A DNA stretch of 64,000 nt from Bacillota bacterium (GCA_023416585.1 JAEZHM010000068.1:1-64000); one strand, 5' to 3'; counted from the first letter of the stretch, positions 34,987-43,868 are shown. Numbers and translations are program-made. Notes: generated by a model not told the origin, from the letters alone.

Positions 34987-35844
34987 TTACCAATGGCGCC
35001 TGTTCCTGAATATCTCATTCAAACCGAGCCCGGCAAAAATCCAGCCCAGCGGTCCGCAGCCGCAGCCGCTCCGGCCACAGCGGCGCCTTCGGGAACCGAA
35101 GATCAGCGAGAACAGTATGAACAGTATAAACAGGGAACCCAAGTTGAATCCTGAGGACCTATCTTCGTGATAGGTGCGGCTTGGCGTCTCCGTCTGCTTG
35201 TCATTTTTCTCCCATTCGGAGAAGAACTTGCTGCCGCCGGGCAAATAATCCATCCAGCTGTTATTGTTGCTGGAAGGCGCGACCGTAGGCGCGGCGGTGG
35301 GGGAGGCGGCAGGAATGCCAAACAAATCGGCTGTGGAGACGGTCTGGCCATACGAATTGCTAAGCGATGTAGCCAGCTTGGGGATATACTGGCGGAAAGC
35401 CGATTCGTATTGTTCGTTTTGAAAATCCTTCAGGAAATAGAAATTCAACAACTGCTGCTGGGTTTCTTTCGACAAGCGGCGCTCCAGGGTGCTTCCGGCA
35501 ACGGTCACAGCCTCCTCATCGCCCGAAGACATAAGCAGCAGCAGGTCTTCGTCATTTAGGTTCCACAAGCGAAACACTTCACGGCCGAAGGCGGCAGCAT
35601 CCTGGCCGTCCAAAAAGTGAACGGTCACCACCCACAGCTTCACGCCGGTTTCATTCTTCAGCGTGTTATGAAATGCATTCAAATCATCAACCGTATCTTT
35701 TGAAAAAATAGTCGCGTTGTCCGAAACCACCAGGTCCGTTTTTTCAGGATACCTGGGTGCAGCCCAAGCGCTCGGCGGGCTGTATAGCAGCAATATCATC
35801 AAAAGCACGGTTCCAAGATACCGGAAAAATGCGCGGCGCGCCAT
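34987..35844 (-). CDS. TPM-domain membrane protein
   Basis: A 285-residue protein with an N-terminal signal/anchor (about 8-28), a TPM domain (about 35-165, LVVSDNATIFSKDTVDDLN, LNDEDLLLLMSSGDEEA), a proline/threonine/alanine linker, a C-terminal membrane helix (FILFILFSLIFG) and a Cys/Arg/Gly-rich tail. It faces outward. Last gene of the XpaC-TelA-LemA-TPM operon; such proteins are tied to envelope stress or assembly. The ATG at 35844 has better spacing to AGGAG than 35850. Confidence 0.85.
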   Translation of the reverse strand: MARRAFFRYLGTVLLMILLLYSPPSAWAAPRYPEKTDLVVSDNATIFSKDTVDDLNAFHNTLKNETGVKLWVVTVHFLDGQDAAAFGREVFRLWNLNDEDLLLLMSSGDEEAVTVAGSTLERRLSKETQQQLLNFYFLKDFQNEQYESAFRQYIPKLATSLSNSYGQTVSTADLFGIPAASPTAAPTVAPSSNNNSWMDYLPGGSKFFSEWEKNDKQTETPSRTYHEDRSSGFNLGSLFILFILFSLIFGSRRRRCGRSGCGCGPLGWIFAGLGLNEIFRNRRHW

Positions 35845-35882
35845 ATCCATTCTCCTTCTTAAGACAGGTAAGTACGAAGCTG

Positions 35883-36428
35883 TTAATGAAACAACTCGGC
35901 CATGCGGACGCCCGTCAGCTCGGCGAACCAACCGCTGAAGGACTGCTGCAGGTTTTTGTTATACTCTTTGGCCGCATTGTTATAGGCGTTCACCGCGTCC
36001 CCCTCATCATAGACCTCCAGCGCCTTTACGAGTGAAACAACATAGTTCCAATCCTTCGTGTCATCCTGAAGTGCCTTTTGATCTTTAAGCGCCTTTGACA
36101 ATGCACCCACCGACTCGGTCAGGGCCTGGTTGGCGTCAAATTTTTTGTTAAGTGGCGCGCTGTCGCTGCGCAGTACATCACGCGCATCCGCAACAGCTTT
36201 CAGGCGATTATCCTGCTTGTCAAGATACCGCCTTGCTACCGCCAGCAGGTTGCTGGCATCGGAAGCACGCAGCTCCAGCAAATTCTTCAGCCCGCCCTCC
36301 TGCTCATACATCTTTTGCAGTTCCTGGGCCTGCGCCTGCCAGCCCTTGCGGGCACCCCAGGCCAGGCTCCCCAGCACAAGCGCCAGGGCAATCAGCAGGC
36401 AGAGATATGTCCGCCCGGTGTTTTTCAT
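35883..36428 (-). CDS. LemA-like membrane protein
   Basis: A 181-residue protein with one N-terminal membrane helix (about 8-25) and a helical domain ending AYNNAAKEYNKNLQQSFSGW, matching the LemA family C-terminus; the central region is divergent. LemA genes commonly neighbour TPM genes, as here. GGAGGAAGGAAC precedes the start. Confidence 0.8.
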   Translation of the reverse strand: MKNTGRTYLCLLIALALVLGSLAWGARKGWQAQAQELQKMYEQEGGLKNLLELRASDASNLLAVARRYLDKQDNRLKAVADARDVLRSDSAPLNKKFDANQALTESVGALSKALKDQKALQDDTKDWNYVVSLVKALEVYDEGDAVNAYNNAAKEYNKNLQQSFSGWFAELTGVRMAELFH

Positions 36429-36565
36429 GTTCCTTCCTCCATGTGAGTCAAAAAAACTACATATGCTCCAGTGACTGAAAATCATTGTATTTTGCTGCGA
36501 TGGGCGGCGGGGAGGGCTCCTTTTTCAAAAGTGCTCTCCCCGCCAAGCCAGCCTTCCGTTCCCTT

Positions 36566-37738
36566 TTACCGTTTGAGCTCAAGCAGCTTGCTCTTGAGCT
36601 GACCTTCCATCTGGTGCAGTGTGACTTCCGCCGCCATCCGCTTTTGATGGCCTTCGGACTGGATGCGCACTACTTCATTGATGGTGTCGATCAGGGACTG
36701 ATTGGTCTGAACCAGCGTTTCGATATCGATGATGCCCCGCTCTGCTTCCTTGGCAGTTTCGATGGTGCCCATTTTGAGCGTTTCGGCGTTCTTTTTGAGC
36801 AGCTCATTGGTCATATCGGTGACGGCGGTTTGCGCCTTCAAGGCCGATTGGCTGTGATACAGGCCCAGCGCCAGCACCATTTGGCTCTTCCATAGGGGCA
36901 GGGTATTGCTCAAAGTGCTTTGAATGCGCTCCACCAGCAGGCTGTCGTTGTTTTGCAGAAGACGGATTTGGGGCGCCATCTGCAGCGCTACCTGACGGGT
37001 AAGCTTCAAGTCGTGCAGCTTCTTTTCAAATCTGTCGCACATGGCAGCCAGGTCGTTGGCCCTTTGGGCATCCATGGCGTCGCCAGACTGGGCAGCCCTG
37101 TCCGTCAGTTCCTTAAGCTGTGTTCCGCGAACAGTAGCCAGTTTTTCATCCCCGGCCATGATATACATGGTCAGTTCCTTGAAATACAGCGTGTTCTGGT
37201 CGTACAGATGGTTGAACATGGCCACATCCTTCAAAAGCTGAACCTGGTACTTTTCCAGGCTGCCGGCGATGGAATCCACATTGACGCCCACCTTTTCGTA
37301 CCGGACCTTCAGCATTTCAATTTGCCTGCCGGCGCTCTTGAAGAGCTTTTTTAAGCCCTTGGGGCTCTCCGCATCCGTTTCAAAACCTTTGAGTTCAGTA
37401 ACCAGGCCCACCAGCATGTCGCCCACCTCGCCGGTCTCGCTGCTCTTTACATATTCCAGCGCCTTGTCGGAAAAGTCAGCGATCTTCTTTTGGGCGTCAG
37501 CGCCGAAAAGAAGCACATGGTCGGGATTTTCCAGGTTCAGCCGGCCGATAAACTCATCAATGCTCTTTCTTTCTTCAGGAGTGAGCTGGGCGTCATCCAT
37601 TTTGTTCACCACCACTTCGGTAGCCTTGGGAGCCAGCGCCTGGGTGGCAACAATCGTTTCTTCCAGCACTTCCTTGTCTTTCAACGATACCTCGGGAGTT
37701 ACGGTGAGGACGGGGATGGACTGCTGCTCATTGTTCAT
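36566..37738 (-). CDS. Toxic anion resistance protein (TelA family)
   Basis: A 390-residue, almost wholly helical soluble protein of the TelA/YceH family; LLVERIQSTLSNTLPLWKSQMVLALGL and the tail NEVVRIQSEGHQKR are typical. The family is named for tellurite resistance but more generally belongs to stress-response and phage/colicin tolerance operons with XpaC. AAGGAGGAG precedes the ATG. Second gene of the operon. Confidence 0.93.
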   Translation of the reverse strand: MNNEQQSIPVLTVTPEVSLKDKEVLEETIVATQALAPKATEVVVNKMDDAQLTPEERKSIDEFIGRLNLENPDHVLLFGADAQKKIADFSDKALEYVKSSETGEVGDMLVGLVTELKGFETDAESPKGLKKLFKSAGRQIEMLKVRYEKVGVNVDSIAGSLEKYQVQLLKDVAMFNHLYDQNTLYFKELTMYIMAGDEKLATVRGTQLKELTDRAAQSGDAMDAQRANDLAAMCDRFEKKLHDLKLTRQVALQMAPQIRLLQNNDSLLVERIQSTLSNTLPLWKSQMVLALGLYHSQSALKAQTAVTDMTNELLKKNAETLKMGTIETAKEAERGIIDIETLVQTNQSLIDTINEVVRIQSEGHQKRMAAEVTLHQMEGQLKSKLLELKR

Positions 37739-37750
37739 GTCGGCTCCTCC

Positions 37751-38497
37751 TTATTCTACATCCTTGTTGGCTGTGTCGGGGGTGGCTTTTTCCTTCCCCA
37801 TGGCCTTGAAATCCGTATCCACAAGGCCGTCCCTTTTTAGCATCTGCTCCAGCACCTCGATATCGGTGGTGACATCCAGGATATCGTCATGATAGAGCGT
37901 TTCCAGCTGTTTCTCGCAGGCGGCCAGCACTACGCCCATCGCCTTGGCAATGCGGCTGCGGGCTTCCTGGGCATTCTGGCCCGTTACCTCCCGCTGGTCC
38001 ATGACACGGTAACTCCTGAGCATCTTAAGCGTGGTGGGCAGGTAGTAGTCCATAAACCGGCGAATTTGAGGCGCTTTCTTGGGGCGCTCCGCAACGGTTT
38101 TGAAAATCTGCCCACAAAGCCGCGTTAAATCATCCATCTGCTGAGAAAGCGCAGGATCGGGGATCAGGTCGTTTTCTTCCTGAATCTCAGCCATCATTTC
38201 CCGGCCCTTGCGGATCACTTCGTCAGCGGCGGGATCCCCTGTTTCCGGGATGACCTCCGCTTCCTCCACCATTTCCGGCTGCTGCTGCTTGTTGGGGCTT
38301 AAGTCCAGCCCGGAGCCCATGATGCCAATCACCCGGCCAAACAGCAGCGATACGGCGGCCGCCAGGACATAGTCCCACACCCTGTACAGCGGGAACAGCC
38401 AGGCATACAACGCGAAGACGATTCCAAATGCCAAAATGCCGGCGCCAGCACCTTTTCTGTTTTTCTTCCCATGCGGGGAAGTTTGCTTGTTAGCCAT
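37751..38497 (-). CDS. XpaC-like 5-bromo-4-chloroindolyl phosphate hydrolysis family protein
   Basis: A 248-residue protein with two closely spaced membrane helices near the N-terminus (about 22-60) and a cytoplasmic helical domain containing RRFMDYYLPTTLKMLRSY, characteristic of XpaC. The old enzymatic name is doubtful. Start ATG 38497 follows ATGGAGG. First gene of the operon, 12 bases before telA. Confidence 0.88.
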   Translation of the reverse strand: MANKQTSPHGKKNRKGAGAGILAFGIVFALYAWLFPLYRVWDYVLAAAVSLLFGRVIGIMGSGLDLSPNKQQQPEMVEEAEVIPETGDPAADEVIRKGREMMAEIQEENDLIPDPALSQQMDDLTRLCGQIFKTVAERPKKAPQIRRFMDYYLPTTLKMLRSYRVMDQREVTGQNAQEARSRIAKAMGVVLAACEKQLETLYHDDILDVTTDIEVLEQMLKRDGLVDTDFKAMGKEKATPDTANKDVE

Positions 38498-38634
38498 GAC
38501 CGATCCTCCATCCGGTAGACTTACGCGCCTATGGTAAGTCAATTCCGCTTTTAAGTAAAGGCGCATCCGCGCAAAGCCGCGTTTTGACGCATCAAGCATG
38601 CATACGGGGCGCCAAGCCTTCAAGAGCAGCTTAC

Positions 38635-38662
38635 ATTATAGCACAGCACCAAATCCGCGCAA
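38635..38662 (-). promoter_or_regulatory. Predicted promoter of the xpaC-telA-lemA-TPM operon
   Basis: Minus-strand TTGCGC (38662-38657), 16 bases, TATAAT (38640-38635). Confidence 0.55.
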
Positions 38663-38791
38663 AGAATGGGACATGAGAAAACCATGAGAATTCCATGAGA
38701 GACAAGGGTTTTTCGCTGTCTTATGAACAGCCATGCCTCCTTATGGATCATTATAAACATATGGGAAAATTCTGTCAAACATAATGGCCGG

Positions 38792-38839
38792 CCTGCAAAT
38801 GAAAATGCCGCCGGCACATGAATCCGGCGGCATTGCAGG
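38792..38839 (-). terminator. Terminator of the LCP gene
   Basis: Nested stems: CCTGCA/TGCAGG outside and AATGCCGCCGG/CCGGCGGCATT inside, with a T-rich stretch on the minus strand. Confidence 0.8.
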
Positions 38840-38847
38840 TAGGCTTT

Positions 38848-40026
38848 TTATTTATTGTAGCTTTGCCCGTAAATGAACTCCTGAAGCGCCTCAACGTTTG
38901 CTTTGAAGTTCTTGTCGTTCATGTACACCAGGCTGGCCCCGTTGATATCTTTATAGCCAAATGTCTTATCCATGGGAACGCGATGCTGTTCAATAAGCGG
39001 TTCCCCGGCGGCCACCTTTTGCGCAAGGTCGGATTGAAGCACAGTGGTGCCAAGCTCAAACATTTCGCCAACGCTGATGTTGGTATACACATAAGGCAGC
39101 ACGGCGGTTAAAAGGTCCATCATCCTGTTCATATCCATGTTGTGCATGACCTGATTGAGAAGGACTTCCAGAAGCTTGCGCTGGCGGGCGGTGCGCATAA
39201 AATCGTTGTCGATACCGCGGATGCGGGCGAAGGTAACAGCCTGCATACCGTCCAGGTGGTGTACCCCGGCAACGCCCTTTACCTTGTCCCGTTTTACATT
39301 GTCCAAGGGTTCCTTGCGCAGCTCATAGTTGATGCGGTTGGCTTCCGCCTTGGTAAGCTCGATGTCCACGCCGCCAAGGCTGTCGATAATGGCGGCCAGG
39401 CCGAAGAAATTGATGGCCACAAAGCGTTCCACATTCATTTGAAAGTTGCGGTTCACCGTGCGCATTGCCAGTTTCGGTCCGCCGTTTTCATCTTTTCTGG
39501 AACCGAATGCATAGGCTACATTGATGCGGTAGGCGTTTTTATAGCCGGGTACGGTAACGGCCGTATCCCTTGCTATGGAGGACAGCTTGAGTTCTCCAGT
39601 CTTCTTGTTGATAGAGAGGATCATGATCACATCGGAAATTCCCGTATTTATTACATTTGTGCGGGAATCAACACCCAGAAGCAGGATGTTGATATAATCG
39701 TCCGGCAGATCGGGGTTGGCTTCCAGCTCGCTCAAGTCGATGTTGGCAATATCGCCTTCGCCAAGATCGGAGAGCATTTTCGCATGCTCGGCATCCAACT
39801 CCTCGGGAGCGATGGAAGCTTCGGCGTCACCCTGTGGGGTAGTGCCCTCCTCCTTTTCCCACTGTTCCCACTGGGCAAGGTCCTCAGCATCCAATTGTTT
39901 CTTGATATCTTCGCCAGTAAAAGATACCTCAGGGTCGCTTTCGCCAAGCGCGCAAGGGACAATGGTCAAAAGGAGCACAAGAGCGCAAAAAAGGCTTACC
40001 AGCCGCTTCATCCATGAAAACTTCAA
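38848..40026 (-). CDS. LytR-CpsA-Psr family cell-wall glycopolymer ligase
   Basis: A 392-residue protein with an N-terminal membrane segment, an acidic spacer (about 30-100) and an LCP catalytic domain. Signatures are INILLLGVDSRT, LSSIARDTAVTVPGY with the conserved arginine, INFFGLAAIIDSLGGVDIEL and TFARIRGIDNDFMRTARQR. It transfers undecaprenyl-linked polymers to peptidoglycan outside the cell. The start is TTG 40026, eight bases from AGGAGG; the ATG at 40011 is too far. Confidence 0.92.
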   Translation of the reverse strand: MKFSWMKRLVSLFCALVLLLTIVPCALGESDPEVSFTGEDIKKQLDAEDLAQWEQWEKEEGTTPQGDAEASIAPEELDAEHAKMLSDLGEGDIANIDLSELEANPDLPDDYINILLLGVDSRTNVINTGISDVIMILSINKKTGELKLSSIARDTAVTVPGYKNAYRINVAYAFGSRKDENGGPKLAMRTVNRNFQMNVERFVAINFFGLAAIIDSLGGVDIELTKAEANRINYELRKEPLDNVKRDKVKGVAGVHHLDGMQAVTFARIRGIDNDFMRTARQRKLLEVLLNQVMHNMDMNRMMDLLTAVLPYVYTNISVGEMFELGTTVLQSDLAQKVAAGEPLIEQHRVPMDKTFGYKDINGASLVYMNDKNFKANVEALQEFIYGQSYNK

Positions 40027-40092
40027 GCAAAATTCCTCCTCCCGCGTGGGGTGGATTTTGGGGGGCAGTATGTCCCCATTTTTTCCCGGCTC

Positions 40093-40121
40093 ATTATACC
40101 TGCCCGGGCGGTAAAATGCAA
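40093..40121 (-). promoter_or_regulatory. Predicted promoter of the LCP gene
   Basis: Minus-strand TTGCAT (40121-40116), 17 bases, TATAAT (40098-40093). Confidence 0.62.
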
Positions 40122-40173
40122 TCCTGAAACTGCCGGGCTGCCTTCCTGATGGAAACGATTGAGAACGCAAGGT

Positions 40174-41526
40174 TTATCCCTGAACATCCTCAAAGCACAA
40201 AACATTTTCCACGCCGTGAGTCCAGCAGAACATGTCCACCGGCTGGCAGTGTGTAATCCTGTAACCCCTATTAGAAAACAGCGCGGCATCACGCGCCTGG
40301 GTGGCGGGATTGCAGCTGACGTAGACCACCCGCCGCGGCCGTGCCTGTGTGATGGCCTCAATCACTGGTGGTTCCACCCCTTTACGGGGCGGGTCGAGTA
40401 CGACGACGTCGGGTCTTAAGCCTTCCTCTACCAGTTGGGGCAAAAGTGTCTCCGCCTGACCTAAAAGGAACTCCGCATTGCCAATGCCATTCTTTTCGGC
40501 ATTCTCCCGGGCGTCACGGACAGCCGCCTCCACCGTTTCCAGGCCGATTACCCGCCGCGCCGCCTTAGCCAGCAGCAGCGATATGGTGCCGGCGCCGCAA
40601 TAGACGTCAACCACGGTCTCTGTTCCCGAAAGGGAGGCAAACTCCAGCGCTAACTTATACAAAACTTCCGTCTGTTCAGGGTTGATCTGGAAAAAGGATA
40701 GGGGTGACAGGTAGAATTTCAAGCCGCACAGTGCGTCTTCAAGCCGCTCCTGCCCCCATAGAACACGGTAGCTGCTGCCCAGGATCACGTTGCTGCGGGC
40801 GGTATGAACGCTCAGGCACAGGGATTTAAGGGTTGGCACTTCTTTTTGCAGCGCGGCCAGCAGTTCCTTTTCCCGGGGTAAATCCTGCCCGTTGATAACG
40901 ATGACCGCCATCACCTCATTAGAACGGGAGGAGCGGGCCATTACATGGCGCACAAGCCCCGTATGGGTTTCCTCCCGATAGGGCGGGATGCGGTACGATT
41001 CCATCCAGCCCCGGACAGCCTTTAAAACACCGTTCAGGCCGGGCTTAGCAACGGGGCAGGAAGCGATGTCGATGATATCATGGCTGCGAGGCGCGAAAAA
41101 GCCGATCAAAGGCTTGCCTGCCTCCCCGCCTACGGGCAGTGCCGTTTTGTTGCGGTAGTGCCAGGGGTCTACCATGCCCAAAACTGGAGGAACTGTAACA
41201 TCAAGGCCACCGATATGCTTTAAGCAGTCTTCCACCTGGATACGCTTGTAATAAAGCGTCTGTTCATATGTCATATGCTGGGAAGCGCAGCCGCCGCATT
41301 TGAGATAAACGGGGCAAGGCGGCGCCTGCCTTGCGGGGCTTGGATTTTTGACTTCCAACAGCTTGCCGAAAGCATGATTCTTTTGCACCTTCACCACTCG
41401 GCAGGAGATTTCCTCCCCCGGCAATGCAAATGGTACAAACAGCGCCATACCTTCGTGAAAGCAAATGCCTTCCATCTCGGCCCCCAACCGCTCGCACTTC
41501 ACGTTAACTACCTGGTTTTTCTGCAC
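40174..41526 (-). CDS. TrmA/RlmD-family RNA (uracil-5-)-methyltransferase
   Basis: A 450-residue enzyme: TRAM RNA-binding domain (about 1-60), an iron-sulfur-type cysteine cluster (CPVYLKCGGCASQH, about 72-85), and a SAM domain with VVDVYCGAGTISLLLA, LDPPRKGVE and the catalytic cysteine in YVSCNP. It makes 5-methyluridine in 23S rRNA or tRNA; which site (RlmD, RlmCD or TrmA type) is not decidable. Start GTG after AAGGGAGGA, a ribosome site that lies inside a hairpin. Confidence 0.92.
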   Translation of the reverse strand: MQKNQVVNVKCERLGAEMEGICFHEGMALFVPFALPGEEISCRVVKVQKNHAFGKLLEVKNPSPARQAPPCPVYLKCGGCASQHMTYEQTLYYKRIQVEDCLKHIGGLDVTVPPVLGMVDPWHYRNKTALPVGGEAGKPLIGFFAPRSHDIIDIASCPVAKPGLNGVLKAVRGWMESYRIPPYREETHTGLVRHVMARSSRSNEVMAVIVINGQDLPREKELLAALQKEVPTLKSLCLSVHTARSNVILGSSYRVLWGQERLEDALCGLKFYLSPLSFFQINPEQTEVLYKLALEFASLSGTETVVDVYCGAGTISLLLAKAARRVIGLETVEAAVRDARENAEKNGIGNAEFLLGQAETLLPQLVEEGLRPDVVVLDPPRKGVEPPVIEAITQARPRRVVYVSCNPATQARDAALFSNRGYRITHCQPVDMFCWTHGVENVLCFEDVQG

Positions 41527-41532
41527 AAAAAT

Positions 41533-41584
41533 CCTCCCTTGCTCCTCCGCTCCGTGCCTTAAAGAACCAAAAGAGCAAGGGAGG
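41533..41584 (-). promoter_or_regulatory. Leader hairpin masking the methyltransferase ribosome-binding site
   Basis: On the minus strand CCTCCCTTGCTC (41584-41573) pairs perfectly with GAGCAAGGGAGG (41544-41533), the latter being the Shine-Dalgarno sequence of the methyltransferase gene. A 28-base loop separates them. Translation control by this fold is inferred. Confidence 0.6.
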
Positions 41585-41610
41585 AGTATGATCCTTCCTT
41601 TATTTTCTCA

Positions 41611-42099
41611 TTAATCTCCCGTTTGTGCAAGCCGTGTAAGCGGTCCTGTTTGCTCAAGCATTGTGGGGATGGCTTCATGATAACGGGTAAGCGTAATCAT
41701 CTCCCCTTCCTCATCCCCAGCAAAGATCAGCGAATTCCCCGTAAGCAGAAGCTTAAGCGAAAGTTTTGTGCCATCCGGGAGCTCAGACCGAAATATATTG
41801 CCCATCACCGTAAATGTCCCCGCCTGCCCTATAGCGTCCGGCCTGTCGTAGACGACGGTGATGCTTCCGTCCGCATCAAGCGTTATGAAAAGAAGGCCGT
41901 CTCCATCCTGCCCTGCCCACGTGCCGGTCAGCCCTTCCGGTATTTGATGCCTGTCCGGGCCAAGCGGAGGCGTTATTTTAAGTCTTGTCATGGCAATCGT
42001 GTCTCCTGTGATACAGTCTGTAAGCGCCAGTGTGTCGCCCAAGAGCCAGTATCTTAGCGCCGACCGTGAGCCGCCGCCAGACCATGGAATAATTAGCAT
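41611..42099 (-). CDS. Small unknown protein, possibly a 5'-truncated repeat protein
   Basis: A 162-residue protein I do not recognise. It contains two similar beta-rich units, YWLLGDTLALTDC..GDTIAMTRL and LLLTGNSLIFAG..GEMITLTRY, around a central GTWAGQDGDGLLFITLDADG, a pattern seen in lipocalin-like or repeat lipoproteins. No signal peptide, and the ATG at 42099 lacks a good ribosome site, so the 5' end may be lost or frameshifted. Treat as a possible gene remnant. Confidence 0.45.
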   Translation of the reverse strand: MLIIPWSGGGSRSALRYWLLGDTLALTDCITGDTIAMTRLKITPPLGPDRHQIPEGLTGTWAGQDGDGLLFITLDADGSITVVYDRPDAIGQAGTFTVMGNIFRSELPDGTKLSLKLLLTGNSLIFAGDEEGEMITLTRYHEAIPTMLEQTGPLTRLAQTGD

Positions 42100-42234
42100 T
42101 GCTGCCGCTGAAGGCGCCTGTCAAATCTAAAGCACAAGCAATCACACACAGTAACAGCCCGCATCTCTCAAAGCCTAAATCTGCCCAAAGAGTAGCATAA
42201 GCATACTTGTTTCTCCTAAGATAAGCATCAATAC

Positions 42235-42276
42235 AAAAAGCCCCTTGAAAACCATATTAAGAGACGGCTTTCAAGG
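42235..42276 (-). terminator. Terminator of the DUF1836 gene
   Basis: Minus-strand stem CCTTGAAA / TTTCAAGG followed by GGGGCTTTTTG. The remainder of 42100-42348 shows nothing else clear. Confidence 0.65.
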
Positions 42277-42348
42277 AACCTCGGGAAAGGAATAAATTTG
42301 GTTTTACCGTTATGGCCGGTTGACAACCGTCGATTTTGCTTACGCAAA

Positions 42349-42894
42349 TCAGCCGCGTTCCTGTGTATCGGGCTGCTGCTTTAAGCCTTCCGCGCTTTTC
42401 TTTTCAGCGGCTTGAGCGGCCGGCTGCTTTTCAGCCAGCTTTTGCGCGCACAGGCTGCGGAAGGCGGCGGCCTCGATGGCGTATTGCATGGCAGTTGCCT
42501 CAGGGGGACGCGCGGCAAGGGACTCAAATACATTCTCCTGCGTTTTGCAAAAAGCATCGTATAATCCCTGCGTATCCTCTCCCGGCGGCGGTGTCATAAG
42601 CAGCTTCATCTCCTCCAGCGAGGCCACCTGCTTGAGTATGCAAAGCATCATCAGCTGCGCCAGTTGAACGCGGTCATACTTTTTCCCTATAGGCCGCTTT
42701 ACAAGCCCGCATTTCACATAATTGTTGATCATGGAGGGAGTGAGTATGCTGCCGGCCACCGGATACAACGTGCGGCATTGACGCTCCATATACGTAATCA
42801 CCTGATCCATATACAACCCCAGGTCCGGCAGCTGTTCCCAGTTAGGAGGCGCGTAAGCTGTCAAGCCCGAACTGTTCACCTGATCGTTTTGCAT
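42349..42894 (-). CDS. DUF1836 family protein (MerR-like DNA-binding)
   Basis: A 181-residue cytoplasmic protein: LPDLGLYMDQVITYMERQ, LTPSMINNYVKCGLVKRP and LMMLCILKQVASLEEMKLLM match DUF1836, a Firmicutes family with a MerR-like winged helix. The C-terminal 60 residues are low-complexity Ala/Gln/Lys. Start at 42894 has eight-base spacing to GGAAGG. Divergent from the SGNH hydrolase, whose promoter carries a palindrome. Confidence 0.88.
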   Translation of the reverse strand: MQNDQVNSSGLTAYAPPNWEQLPDLGLYMDQVITYMERQCRTLYPVAGSILTPSMINNYVKCGLVKRPIGKKYDRVQLAQLMMLCILKQVASLEEMKLLMTPPPGEDTQGLYDAFCKTQENVFESLAARPPEATAMQYAIEAAAFRSLCAQKLAEKQPAAQAAEKKSAEGLKQQPDTQERG

Positions 42895-42973
42895 GTACAT
42901 TTCCTTCCCATATAATATACCACCATGCTACCATATCATCGATAATTCTACAATCCCTTTTAAAATATATTAC

Positions 42974-43020
42974 TTGACATTGTAATAAACATGGTTTAAT
43001 CTAGTATTCAATACCAGATT
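42974..43020 (+). promoter_or_regulatory. Promoter and palindrome upstream of the SGNH hydrolase
   Basis: TTGACA (42974-42979), 17 bases, TAATCT (42997-43002). An inverted repeat AATCTAGTATT-c-AATACCAGATT (42998-43020, 10 of 11 pairs) covers the -10 end and start point and could bind the divergent DUF1836 protein (inference). Confidence 0.6.
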
Positions 43021-43039
43021 GTAAGGGGATGTAAAGCTT

Positions 43040-43822
43040 ATGGACTTGCGGCCGATTCATTTGTTTGGAGATTCCATCGGCAAGGGCATCATGTTTGATG
43101 AAGGCCGTGGTAGGTATGCCATTGCCCGGGAGCGCTGCGATGTGCAACTGCAATCTGCCCTAAACATTCCAGTGGAAAATCATGCCCGAATGGGTGCCAC
43201 TGTAGTGGAAGGGATGCAGGATTTTCTGGAATGCGGCGATATCGCGGGTACCATCGTAGCCATTGAGTACGGTGGGAACGACTGTGACCTCAAATGGGAT
43301 GAGGTGGCGAAGGACCCTTCCGCCTTCCATGAGGCCAAGGTCCCTCTTGAGACATTTCGCCGTCTGCTGAAGGAATTCGTATTGAATGTACGCCGCCGCA
43401 ATGCCGCGCCTTTATTGGTAACGCCGCCGCCTCTGCATGCCCAGCGCTTTTTTAACTGGGTCACCAAAGGGCTTGACGCGGATGCAGTTCTACGGTATTT
43501 GATCGACGTGCAGAATATCTACCGATGGCAGGAACGGTACGCCATCGCCGTTAGGGACGCGGCGCTAGAAACGGGTTGCGATATATTCGACCTTCGGGAT
43601 GTTTTCCTCTCCAGGCGGGACGTTGCGGATCTGATAAGCCTGGACGGCATGCATCCAAATACCAAAGGCCATATGCTGATAGCGGAGTCGCTTTTGCGAA
43701 AGGACTATTTGTATATCAAGCCGGCTCTTCCCTCCGTGCCGATGCCAAGGCTTGCAAAGGCACCCGGTTTAAAACAGTATCACACGCGCATCCCATTGCA
43801 GTCGAAAAACCTGCTGACCTAA
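43040..43822 (+). CDS. SGNH/GDSL-family hydrolase
   Basis: A 260-residue esterase-type protein with block I HLFGDSIGKG (catalytic Ser near residue 12), block III EYGGNDC and block V LDGMHPNTKGH (Asp and His). No signal peptide, so it acts in the cytoplasm, perhaps as a deacetylase or lipase-like esterase. TAAGGGGATG precedes the start at suitable distance. Confidence 0.88.
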   Translation: MDLRPIHLFGDSIGKGIMFDEGRGRYAIARERCDVQLQSALNIPVENHARMGATVVEGMQDFLECGDIAGTIVAIEYGGNDCDLKWDEVAKDPSAFHEAKVPLETFRRLLKEFVLNVRRRNAAPLLVTPPPLHAQRFFNWVTKGLDADAVLRYLIDVQNIYRWQERYAIAVRDAALETGCDIFDLRDVFLSRRDVADLISLDGMHPNTKGHMLIAESLLRKDYLYIKPALPSVPMPRLAKAPGLKQYHTRIPLQSKNLLT

Positions 43823-43823
43823 C

Positions 43824-43868
43824 AAAAATCCTTCCGGTTTGGAACAGTACCAATCCGGAAGGATTTTT
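43824..43868. terminator. Bidirectional terminator between convergent genes
   Basis: Arms AAAAATCCTTCCGG (43824-43837) and CCGGAAGGATTTTT (43855-43868); A-run on one side and T-run on the other. Confidence 0.87.

Noticed and set aside
41530..41600. T-box or classical riboswitch upstream of the methyltransferase
   Set aside because: No T-box sequence or known aptamer core could be recognised; only the simple ribosome-site-masking stem is supported.
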